6,044 bases of DNA from Candidatus Scatousia excrementipullorum (GTDB lineage: Bacteria; Cyanobacteriota; Vampirovibrionia; Gastranaerophilales; Gastranaerophilaceae): positions 1 to 6,044 of the forward strand of contig JADIND010000087.1 in the NCBI GenBank assembly GCA_017694215.1, in the 5' to 3' direction. The first letter of the stretch is position 1, and each line of letters begins with the position of its first letter. Under the pieces are notes generated by a model. That model did no database searches, was not told the origin of the DNA, and was given only the letters and a program-made list of their open reading frames with translations. Below are positions 1 to 5,389 of this stretch, one piece after another. Made by a program: the position numbers and the translations under genes.

Positions 1-1015
1 ACTCAATACCGGCAAGTTCATCTGCCAGTTTTTTATAAGTTTCCAAAACTTCCGCTAAGGTAGAACCGTACTTGCGTTTCAATTTATCGAGTAAAAACAG
101 CCTTTCCTGAATTTCATTCAATCTTTCTTCATCATTATCAAGATTCTGGCTGTATTCTCTCAATTCCGAACCGACATCCCTCAATCGCTCAATCACATCA
201 ACAAGATTTTGTTCGGATTCCTCAAGATTTTTGTCCATATCAACAGCTTTTGAAAGATTTTGTTTAATCTTACCAAGAGCCTCAAGTATAGAACCGTCAT
301 CCCCGTTGATTGCCCAATATGAAGAACCCGTAAGCTCTTTTAACTTTTCAGCATTTTCAAGCACTTCAAGTTCTGCCGCCAATTCTTCATCCTCTGTTTC
401 AGACTGGATTTCGGCAGATTCAATCTCCTGAACCTGAAATTTCAAAAACTCAATCTGTGATTCTGTCGTATCAGCGGAATTTTTTGCGGCATCAAGGAGA
501 TTTTTTGTATCAAGATATTTTTTATAAAGCTCTTTATACTCTTCCAGCAAATGCCCGTAAACATCTTTTGCATAGTTATCAAGCAATGTAATATGGTATT
601 TTGGCTGCATAAATACATATGTTTGATGCTGGGAGTGAATATCCAAAAACAAAGATTTAATCTGTTTTAAAAATTCCTGATTAATCAACGTTCCGTTGAT
701 ACGTGTTCTGACTGAACTCTGTGTAATTTCTTTTGATAAAACAATTTCCGTACCGAAATCATCAATAGCGTATTCTTCGAAAAGCGGTTTTAAATCGTGT
801 TTTGTATTTTCTATGACAAGTTCAATTACAGCCTTTTCTCTGCCGTTTTTGATAACTTCTTTGGATACACGCGGAGCAAAAGCAAGGTCAATCGCACTAA
901 TCAAAATGCTCTTACCAGCCCCTGTTTCACCTGTTATAACATTTAAGCCTTCATGGAAGTTTGCAGTCAATTCATCTATAAGTATATAATCTTTCAGCCG
1001 TAATTGTTTTATCAT
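1..1015 (-). CDS. recN: DNA repair ATPase RecN (N-terminal ~338 residues, cut by window edge)
   Basis: RecN is an SMC-like ATPase that acts early at DNA double-strand breaks during recombinational repair in the cytoplasm. The reading frame is open from ATG at 1015 to the left edge, giving 338 of the roughly 550-570 residues usual for the family. The missing part is the rest of the coiled coil and the C-terminal ATPase lobe with Walker B. The N-terminus fits the family opening (KDYILIDELTANF), followed by Walker A GETGAGKS at residues 29-36. RINGTLI lies at 105-111 and LDIHSQHQ at 124-131, where many RecN proteins have DIHGQHEH. A Glu/Lys/Leu-rich coiled coil begins near residue 150, and the typical RecN stretch ERLFLLDKLKRKYG lies near 304-317. 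No strong Shine-Dalgarno precedes the ATG, but position 1015 gives exactly the expected N-terminus. A candidate promoter lies at 1039-1068. I saw no convincing LexA box. Confidence 0.95.
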   Translation of the reverse strand, partial: MIKQLRLKDYILIDELTANFHEGLNVITGETGAGKSILISAIDLAFAPRVSKEVIKNGREKAVIELVIENTKHDLKPLFEEYAIDDFGTEIVLSKEITQSSVRTRINGTLINQEFLKQIKSLFLDIHSQHQTYVFMQPKYHITLLDNYAKDVYGHLLEEYKELYKKYLDTKNLLDAAKNSADTTESQIEFLKFQVQEIESAEIQSETEDEELAAELEVLENAEKLKELTGSSYWAINGDDGSILEALGKIKQNLSKAVDMDKNLEESEQNLVDVIERLRDVGSELREYSQNLDNDEERLNEIQERLFLLDKLKRKYGSTLAEVLETYKKLADELAGIE

Positions 1016-1035
1016 ACTAATAGGATAGCTCAAAT

Positions 1036-1089
1036 TCACTTATAGTGCAAAATTTTACGATTTGTTAATGTTAGAAGTTTTTCATTCAT
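1036..1089 (-). CDS. possible 17-residue small ORF upstream of recN
   Basis: ATG at 1089 opens a frame reading MNEKLLTLTNRKILHYK and stopping at TGA (1038-1036). It begins 2 nt after the TAA of the secreted-protein gene. An AGGA Shine-Dalgarno lies 8 nt upstream, inside that gene's last codons. The arrangement closely mirrors the fliJ/fliK junction, which shares the same 13-mer GCAGGATTATAAG. The ORF ends about 20 nt before the recN ATG, so it could be a leader peptide or a way to keep ribosomes moving toward recN. The basic, leucine-containing sequence resembles no family I know. An open frame this short can arise by chance. If the candidate recN promoter at 1039-1068 is real, its transcripts would start after this ORF. 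Confidence 0.25.
   Translation of the reverse strand: MNEKLLTLTNRKILHYK
1039..1068 (-). promoter_or_regulatory. candidate sigma-70 promoter for recN
   Basis: On the minus strand TTAACA (1068-1063, 5 of 6 matches to the -35 consensus) is followed after 18 nt by TATAAG (1044-1039, 5 of 6 matches to the -10 consensus). Transcription would begin near 1032, leaving a leader of under 20 nt before the recN ATG. AT-rich sequence gives such matches by chance, and recN could also be read from the upstream DUF2085 operon, because no terminator is visible in between. Confidence 0.4.
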
Positions 1090-1091
1090 AC

Positions 1092-1730
1092 TTATAATCC
1101 TGCAGCCGTATTTATATACATATCACTGGCAGTATAAACCGTTTTCATAGTTCCTGCAGGAAGTTCTGGATATTCACCCTTCATAAGTAAAAATAACGGA
1201 CAAATTAGTACACTAAGCACAACAGATAATGCTAATTTATCATCCGGATTAGAAGAAAGTGTACCCGTTAGAGGAATAGGGGTTCCGTCAACGGCATTTG
1301 TATGAAAATCATTTATTGTAATGTTACCTGATTTTCCCAGAGAAGACGGAGCGTTAATAAAAGATATTGAAGCCGAAACACTTGAGCCCGACTTAATCAG
1401 AATAGTACCGAATTCATCTTTTACGTCACCTACAACAGAAAATTTAACATAATCCCCACTGTTAAAAGTTTTTAAATCAATTTCACATTCACTTCTTATA
1501 ATAACAGGAGTATGTGCCGGCAGTTTTGATTTTCCCTGAACCGCGGAAGATTGAAACGTAGAACTTACCGGGTATTCGTAAGATACACGTATATTGTCAG
1601 TATTTTTCAAAAAAGCATACAATGATTCTTCAAAATTTTGAGCACTGACAACACCTGCCGTAAGCGGGGACAAATACAAACCTAGTGCAGTAAGTAATAA
1701 ACCTGATGCTATAAATTTTTTAACCTTCAT
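1092..1730 (-). CDS. secreted protein of unknown function, beta-rich, 212 residues
   Basis: The frame is open from 1754, but the start is placed at ATG 1730. GGAGG (1742-1738) precedes it by 7 nt, while the ATG at 1754 has no ribosome site and would put this GGAGG inside the coding region. The protein begins MKVKKF and has a hydrophobic signal segment (about residues 6-28) ending VVSA-QN, so cleavage near residue 30 is likely and export is inferred. The mature part alternates polar and hydrophobic residues as in beta strands. It contains LPAHTPV, GDYVKFSVVGDVKDEFGTILIKSGS and DGTPIPLTGTL. Near residues 170-185 is a hydrophobic stretch (VVLSVLICPLFLLMKGEYP), then LPAGTMKTVYTASD. This pattern (a 'pGT' motif, 'GD.V.f.v..dv', 'G..i..G', 'dG..ipl.G', 'P.fl..KG', 'paGT...vYt') recalls a widespread uncharacterised envelope family; I cannot name a function. 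Its first codons overlap the end of the DUF2085 gene by 11 nt, so the two are probably cotranscribed. Confidence 0.8.
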   Translation of the reverse strand: MKVKKFIASGLLLTALGLYLSPLTAGVVSAQNFEESLYAFLKNTDNIRVSYEYPVSSTFQSSAVQGKSKLPAHTPVIIRSECEIDLKTFNSGDYVKFSVVGDVKDEFGTILIKSGSSVSASISFINAPSSLGKSGNITINDFHTNAVDGTPIPLTGTLSSNPDDKLALSVVLSVLICPLFLLMKGEYPELPAGTMKTVYTASDMYINTAAGL

Positions 1731-2166
1731 TTTTAAACCTCCGTTTAATTTCAAATAAGCTGCTTACAACAATTACAAAGCTGATACCTAATGCAAAACC
1801 AGCCAAGAACCTTATATAATTACCGGTATTAATATTTAATAAAAAATTTAATAAAATATCTGCTAATGAAAATAAAAATATTAAAACGAAATATTTTAAA
1901 ACTATCTTAAACTTTTCACAAAAGCTCACGGTTGCGGAAATAAATACTCCTGAATAAAACCCAAGACATCTGCAGCACAAAGCTACAGGATATCCGGCAA
2001 GCCAAAAAGTTCTATCTGGACGCTGATGACATGAAAACATGAATAACGACGTCAATTTAGCAGATAATTCATAAAATTTATAATGTGCAGCCAAAGGTGC
2101 TACCACAGAACCTATAACAAAAAATAGAGAATACAGTGCAAATAATAATAATATAAACTTCTTTAT
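1720..2166 (-). CDS. DUF2085 family membrane protein, apparent ATA start
   Basis: This is an integral membrane protein of unknown function. Counting from the proposed start (148 residues), the family signature is clear: CHQRPDRTF at 46-54, then C64, C65 and C67 in PVALCCRCLGFYSG. The Cys/His cluster could bind metal or be redox-active, which is inference. Hydrophobic segments lie near residues 4-22, 87-105 and 115-136, with a further one around the CCRC motif; the tail is basic (EIKRRFKNEG). The frame stays open upstream to a TTG at 2226, but that TTG is the first three bases of a consensus -35 box and the upstream codons cover the promoter, so it is not the start. A GGAGG (2176-2172) points to the ATA at 2166-2164, 5 nt downstream, giving an N-terminus IKKFILLL that would be a typical MKKFILLL. 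No ATG, GTG or TTG lies in frame near this site. The gene overlaps the next one by 11 nt. Confidence 0.85.
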   Translation of the reverse strand: MKKFILLLFALYSLFFVIGSVVAPLAAHYKFYELSAKLTSLFMFSCHQRPDRTFWLAGYPVALCCRCLGFYSGVFISATVSFCEKFKIVLKYFVLIFLFSLADILLNFLLNINTGNYIRFLAGFALGISFVIVVSSLFEIKRRFKNEG

Positions 2167-2171
2167 ATTAA

Positions 2172-2176
2172 CCTCC
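2172..2176 (-). promoter_or_regulatory. Shine-Dalgarno GGAGG that decides an ATA start
   Basis: GGAGG reads on the minus strand at 2176-2172, with TTAAT between it and the ATA at 2166. The window's other genes show the same arrangement with an ATG: GGAGG and 7 nt before 1730, and GGAG and 8 nt before 3172. Confidence 0.7.
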
Positions 2177-2196
2177 AGCAACAAAATAATACAGTT

Positions 2197-2226
2197 ATTA
2201 TAACCATATTTAAACAATATTGTCAA
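2197..2226 (-). promoter_or_regulatory. consensus sigma-70 promoter for the DUF2085 operon
   Basis: TTGACA (2226-2221) and TATAAT (2202-2197) both match the consensus fully, with an 18 nt spacer. The upstream side (2227-2255) is A/T-rich like an UP element. Transcription would begin near 2190, leaving a leader of about 25 nt that carries GGAGG. It lies between the flagellar terminator and the DUF2085 gene, so it starts a new transcription unit. Confidence 0.85.
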
Positions 2227-2269
2227 TAAATAATAATAAAAAGATAAAAATACTCAATATAGAACACAC

Positions 2270-2303
2270 GCAAATAAAATAAAAGGGACTAAAAAGCCCC
2301 TTT
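2270..2303 (-). terminator. intrinsic terminator of the flagellar cassette
   Basis: On the minus strand AAAGGGGC (2303-2296) pairs with GTCCCTTT (2289-2282) across a 6 nt loop. This gives 8 base pairs including one G-U. A T-rich run (TTTATTTTATTT) follows. It lies about 30 nt after the stop of the hook-family gene and separates it from the DUF2085 promoter. Confidence 0.85.
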
Positions 2304-2335
2304 AGCAAATGGAGTTTGAAATATTAACGCAAAAA

Positions 2336-3172
2336 TTACGAACCTACAAGTCTTAATGCTTCTTCCAGAAGTTCTTTGTTTGTAGATATAAGTTTATTGG
2401 AAACTTCCATCTGCAATTTTGCCATCTGGAAATATGAAATATTAGCTTTAAAATCAGCGTTAGATAATTCCAAAAGTCCGGAACGAATTTCCCCGTATCC
2501 TAACAAAGGTTTTCCGGAAGCTTCGGTTTCCAAAAATTCCCCATCATTAACTTCCAGAAGTCCTGCTGCGTTGTGGAAATTTCTTGTTGTAATTCGGTAA
2601 AGAGGAACCATTCGTTTGCCATTATCAGCTTTTCCGTAAATCGTTCCGTCGTTTTTTATCTCATAATCGTCATACTTACCTAAATATTTCCCGTTATTCG
2701 GGTCTATCCAGAGTTTTATGTTTGTTGTCGGAATATCCAGAGCTCCGCCTCTCAAAGCTGTTTCCTGATAAAGATCCGCGGAAATTGTTTTTGTCCCCTG
2801 CATAATTTCACCTTTATCATTCAAAATGTAGCCCTGTACGGTATTTCCGTTTCTTGCACGATAAACTCCTTCTCCGTCAAATGTAAATTCACCCAGACGC
2901 GTATAAACACTCTTTCCGTCCGCAGTTTTTGTGAGAAAAAAACCTTTTCCTTCAAGAAATACATTTGACTGTGAAGTACCAGGAGTTGATTTCCCCTGAT
3001 CTATCTTCTTGTCGTAATCATCCGCAATAGCTCCGCCGAGAAAGGTTTTAAAATTAACCTGCTTTTCTCTGAACCCCGGAGTATAAATGTTTGACATGTT
3101 ATCAGCAATAACATCCATCCAGTTCTGGGTTGATTTTTGCGTGTTTATCGCGGTAGTAAAGGAATCATTCAT
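2336..3172 (-). CDS. flagellar rod/hook protein of the FlgE/FlgF/FlgG family
   Basis: This is an axial component of the flagellum, exported through the central channel and polymerised into rod or hook outside the cytoplasmic membrane. The N-terminal heptad helix carries the family signature VIADNMSNIYTPGFRE (residues 21-36), close to the 'NN.aN..T.GF' pattern. The middle is beta-rich with FLEGKGFFLTKTADGKSVYTRLGEFTFDGEG, typical of the family, where a 'G.f......G...YTR.G.F..d..G' pattern marks the core domain. The C-terminal helix (about 230-278) begins SGLLELSNADF, equivalent to 'G.LE.SNVd'. At 278 residues it fits a FlgF or FlgG rod protein better than a full hook FlgE (usually over 380), but its place after fliK is where flgD-flgE usually lie. 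I therefore do not choose a symbol. ATG 3172 has GGAG 8 nt upstream (3184-3181), and the gene overlaps the fliK-like gene by 8 nt, suggesting coupled translation. Confidence 0.9.
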   Translation of the reverse strand: MNDSFTTAINTQKSTQNWMDVIADNMSNIYTPGFREKQVNFKTFLGGAIADDYDKKIDQGKSTPGTSQSNVFLEGKGFFLTKTADGKSVYTRLGEFTFDGEGVYRARNGNTVQGYILNDKGEIMQGTKTISADLYQETALRGGALDIPTTNIKLWIDPNNGKYLGKYDDYEIKNDGTIYGKADNGKRMVPLYRITTRNFHNAAGLLEVNDGEFLETEASGKPLLGYGEIRSGLLELSNADFKANISYFQMAKLQMEVSNKLISTNKELLEEALRLVGS

Positions 3173-4082
3173 CGCTGTCGCTCCTTTTCTTATTTCGTTG
3201 CTCCTGTTCTTCTCTTTCCTGACGGGATTTAGAATAATTTAAATCACCGTATGCAATATTTTCTTCATTAAATCTTTGTCTGAGAAAATCTATATTATTT
3301 CTCAAATAAGCTTCCACTGCTTTATCACCGGGAATAAAGTTGGCATTTATTTTACCTTCTTTATCAACTTTCAAAATAACGGAAACATCTTTGTCAAAAT
3401 CAATTCTGAACGGCTGATTTGTCTTTGACGATTCCTGCAAAGCCGCAATTAATGCAGCAGACGCTTTTGCCGTAGATTGTGCCTGTTGAACCTGACCTTT
3501 TGACAACATTTTCTGAAATTCAGACGCAATACTCTGCATTGACATATCTGTATTCTTTACCAGATTTGAGAAAAACATTGCGTCACTATCACTCATTTGA
3601 ATAGAAGTATAATCAAATTTCGGCTGAATTGATGAGATTTCCGCACGGGTATTTGCTGTCATAAGATTATTATTTAAATTAAACTGGGTACCGTTTTTAA
3701 GAACATAATTTTTCATTTGTTCTGAAAGCATTGAATAAGCATCCGTATCCTGTCCTGCATTAACGGAAATTTCTCCGTTCAACTGCCCCTGCTGTGACTG
3801 TTGAGTTTTTTCGGTTTGAGTCTTTTTATCTGTTGAATCTTCTTTAACAGATTTTTTATCTGCTTTTTTCGCGGATTTGTTTTCTGTAGCTTTTTCGGAT
3901 TCTTTCTGATTTTCCGGCTCTTTTACATCCTGACTTTCTGTTTTTGAGGCACTTTTTAATTCATCACGAAAAGAAGAACTGCTGTTTGTATTCTGACGGT
4001 TCTGTACCGAAAGAGTACTGTTCATCTCTGTACTGCTTAATATTGCACTTGCTGCATTGGTTGCGTTTGACTCTATATTCAT
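3165..4082 (-). CDS. fliK: FliK-like flagellar hook-length control protein
   Basis: FliK is exported as the hook grows, measures its length and switches the export gate from rod/hook to filament substrates. This 305-residue protein has the right layout. A Ser/Asn-rich start is followed by a low-complexity Lys/Glu/Thr/Gln stretch (about 40-105) that should be disordered, as in FliK rulers. Then come a middle region and a conserved-looking C-terminal domain (about 225-285). That domain reads FRIDFDKDVSVILKVDKEGKI, then an amphipathic helix YLRNNIDFLRQRFNEENI, matching the beta-beta-helix pattern of FliK C-terminal domains ('vel....g.v.v.f......r..l...l..Lr..L...g'). A highly charged tail (EREEQEQRNKKR) follows. 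Sequence similarity to FliK is weak and the call rests on layout plus position between fliJ and a hook-family gene. AGGA lies 7 nt before ATG 4082, and the fliJ stop is 1 nt away. No FlgD-type domain is fused. Confidence 0.75.
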   Translation of the reverse strand: MNIESNATNAASAILSSTEMNSTLSVQNRQNTNSSSSFRDELKSASKTESQDVKEPENQKESEKATENKSAKKADKKSVKEDSTDKKTQTEKTQQSQQGQLNGEISVNAGQDTDAYSMLSEQMKNYVLKNGTQFNLNNNLMTANTRAEISSIQPKFDYTSIQMSDSDAMFFSNLVKNTDMSMQSIASEFQKMLSKGQVQQAQSTAKASAALIAALQESSKTNQPFRIDFDKDVSVILKVDKEGKINANFIPGDKAVEAYLRNNIDFLRQRFNEENIAYGDLNYSKSRQEREEQEQRNKKRSDSDE

Positions 4083-4083
4083 C

Positions 4084-4575
4084 TTATAATCCTGCCTCCA
4101 GTTGTTCCAGCTGCTTCAAGATTTCTTTTTCTTCTTCTTCCTGTCTTTCAAGGTTTTGATGGAAGTATCTTGTTACACCCAGTTCGGAATATTGTTTTAA
4201 TTCAGCGGCTTTTTCTTCCGCTATGTAAGCTTCTCTGTTTTTTTCTTTGTGTTTTTCAAGAACTTTTACGGCCTGCTCTAACTTGACCAGTTTTGCTTTT
4301 TCCAAATCAAGTATTCGCTGAGCCTCTATTCTGATTTGTTCAAGTTGTTCAGCCTTTTCCCATAAATGTATCAAATATTTATCATAAGTTTCATACATCA
4401 TAGGATCCGCCTTACGCATGTTGGTTTTTGTAGCCTCAATTTCTTCGTTATTCTTTCTTATGTTCTCTTCAGCTTCAAATACAGCCTGTTGAGCTTTTTG
4501 TACGACTTGTAACTGTTCTTCTTTCTTTCTGATTCGGAAATCAAGGACTTTCTGTAATCGATATCGAAAAGGCAT
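4084..4575 (-). CDS. fliJ: flagellar export protein FliJ
   Basis: FliJ is a cytoplasmic coiled-coil protein that links the FliI ATPase ring to the export gate FlhA and escorts chaperones during flagellar type III secretion. The 163-residue product opens MPFRYRLQKVLDFRIRKKEE, the family start ('F.frLq.vLd.r...e'). It is then almost entirely Glu/Lys/Gln/Ala coiled coil (about residues 15-130) and ends in ELGVTRYFHQNLERQEEEEKE, also typical of FliJ. Length is normal (about 145-165). It starts the three-gene flagellar cassette, with the fliK-like start 1 nt after its stop. The partner ATPase gene fliI, often just upstream, is absent here; the upstream neighbour is a secreted repeat protein. No clear Shine-Dalgarno precedes ATG 4575: only AAGAAAG about 11 nt away. 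Confidence 0.93.
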   Translation of the reverse strand: MPFRYRLQKVLDFRIRKKEEQLQVVQKAQQAVFEAEENIRKNNEEIEATKTNMRKADPMMYETYDKYLIHLWEKAEQLEQIRIEAQRILDLEKAKLVKLEQAVKVLEKHKEKNREAYIAEEKAAELKQYSELGVTRYFHQNLERQEEEEKEILKQLEQLEAGL

Positions 4576-4599
4576 TTCAGACTACACTTTCTTGCTGAT

Positions 4600-4630
4600 A
4601 TTATGACCTATATCCGCAAGGTTTGAACCA
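4600..4630 (-). promoter_or_regulatory. candidate promoter(s) before fliJ
   Basis: Two overlapping candidates lie in the 90-nt gap. A sigma-70 reading is TTCAAA (4627-4622, 4 of 6), a 16 nt spacer and CATAAT (4605-4600, 5 of 6). A sigma-54 reading is TGGTTC-N5-TTGCG (4630-4615), with the diagnostic GG and GC exactly 10 nt apart. Either would start transcription 20-35 nt before fliJ. Sigma-54 controls flagella in many bacteria but is absent from cyanobacteria, so this reading depends on whether the genome has rpoN. Read-through from the gene ending at 4666 is also possible, as no terminator is seen there. Confidence 0.35.
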
Positions 4631-4665
4631 TCTAAACGTATGATATATTTAATGATATTTTCTGA

Positions 4666-5241
4666 TTAGTCAAGTATTTTTATACCGACACCGCTCCCGA
4701 CCTGTTCGTTGTGAATTGCCCAGCCGTTATTTCCGGAATAACTTGATTGGCGGCCCCAATCAGAAGAATTCGGAGAAACTCCGTAACCGTAATAAGGCTG
4801 AATCTGAGGTGTAAATCCCGTTGGTGTTCCGTAAAACATATTATTTAACCCGTTAATCATATTAGTTAACTTGCCTGTTCTTGTTGTATTTCTTGTAAAT
4901 GAATTAGGGTAACTGTTATTATAATTCATAATAAGATTATCCATACGCTGATTCAACGGCATGCCGGGATATGTTCTGTGAAAAACACTTTTTTCCAATC
5001 TGTTTAGCCTGGCCTTTGAACTTTGCCTGTCATAAGTTCTGCCATATAGCGAACGCTCAACATCAGCAAGTCTGGCTGAATTAAAATTGCTGTTAATTCT
5101 ATGGTTATAAACACCAGGATTATAGTTATACCGATGATTATAACGTTTAGGCGTTGTGTAAGTGTGTGTAACATATCTTGTTGCAAATGCAGTATTTATA
5201 CTGAAAATAAGTCCTAAAATTAATACAAAAATATTTTTCAT
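4666..5241 (-). CDS. secreted Asn/Tyr-rich protein with two 21-residue repeats
   Basis: I do not recognise a characterised family. The 191-residue product starts with a clear signal peptide: MKN, a hydrophobic core and AFA-TR, so cleavage is likely after residue 20. Next is a basic Tyr/Asn/His-rich stretch (about 22-55). Two tandem 21-residue units follow, RLADVERSLYGRTY... (57-77) and RLNRLEKSVFHRTY... (78-98), then the start of a third (RMDNL, 99-103). In each unit the R-L, E, S and RTY positions line up. This 'RL..LE..vfg.tY.g..l..Rl..LE' pattern recalls repeats I associate with proteins from cyanobacteria-related lineages (from memory). The rest is Asn/Gly/Tyr-rich and probably disordered. 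ATG 5241 has GAGGAG 7 nt upstream. It is the same strand as fliJ, 90 nt downstream, but nothing in it marks it as flagellar. A weak GATAAT (5279-5274) could be its -10 box. Confidence 0.8.
   Translation of the reverse strand: MKNIFVLILGLIFSINTAFATRYVTHTYTTPKRYNHRYNYNPGVYNHRINSNFNSARLADVERSLYGRTYDRQSSKARLNRLEKSVFHRTYPGMPLNQRMDNLIMNYNNSYPNSFTRNTTRTGKLTNMINGLNNMFYGTPTGFTPQIQPYYGYGVSPNSSDWGRQSSYSGNNGWAIHNEQVGSGVGIKILD
4835..5073 (-). other. 21-residue tandem repeat region within the secreted protein
   Basis: Codons for residues 57-98 of the secreted protein (about 5073-4948) hold two diverged units of 21 residues, and a partial third begins at residue 99. Conserved positions are R-L at unit positions 1-2, E at 6, S at 8 and R-T-Y at 12-14. 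The units are similar at protein level only; the DNA has diverged, so this is an old duplication. The remainder of the span is linker rich in Asn and Thr, and the outer edge at 4835 is approximate. Confidence 0.5.
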
Positions 5242-5326
5242 AAATTTACTCCTCTGATTTACAGAGAGAATAAATTATCAGTAAAGGAAAAACATTCACT
5301 AATCGGACAGTACAAATTATTAACAC

Positions 5327-5356
5327 AAAAAAGCCACCCGAAACGGATGGCCTTTT
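5327..5356 (-). terminator. intrinsic terminator after the Ycf23-like gene
   Basis: On the minus strand GCCATCCG (5351-5344) pairs with CGGGTGGC (5340-5333) around a 3 nt TTT loop. The flanking AAAA and TTTTTT extend the stem through a G-U pair to about 13 base pairs and supply the T tract. It lies about 34 nt after the stop at 5390. The A-run on the other side could let it work weakly in the opposite direction, but no plus-strand gene needs it. Confidence 0.9.
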
Positions 5357-5389
5357 ATATTTTTTATCTCATTAAATGATGATAATGAC

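Noticed and set aside
231..989. Plus-strand open frames across the recN region, rich in Ser and Phe.
   Set aside because: They are antisense shadows of recN; the Ser-rich products reflect the reverse of Glu/Lys/Leu codons and have no ribosome sites or family features.
1016..1091. A LexA/SOS box before recN.
   Set aside because: No GAAC-N4-GTTC-like or cyanobacterial AGTAC-type palindrome is present in the gap.
1091..4095. The 13-mer GCAGGATTATAAG occurs twice (1103-1091 and 4095-4083, minus strand).
   Set aside because: Both copies encode a C-terminal A-G-L-stop followed by a start codon and supply AGGA; two copies are explained by shared stop/ribosome-site constraints rather than a mobile repeat.
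4615..4630. GGTTCAAACC resembles the T-loop (B box) of a tRNA.
   Set aside because: No matching T-stem, acceptor stem, anticodon arm or D arm surrounds it.
4582..4665. In-frame open stretch of about 27 codons after the stop of the secreted-protein gene, in the same frame as fliJ and ending in TAG just before its ATG.
   Set aside because: It has no ATG, GTG or TTG start with a ribosome site, and open runs of this length are common by chance. The region is better explained as the fliJ leader and promoter.
5004..5186. A second minus-strand open frame of 60 codons inside the secreted-protein gene.
   Set aside because: It lies wholly within a gene with a signal peptide, repeats and a good ribosome site, and has no recognisable features of its own.
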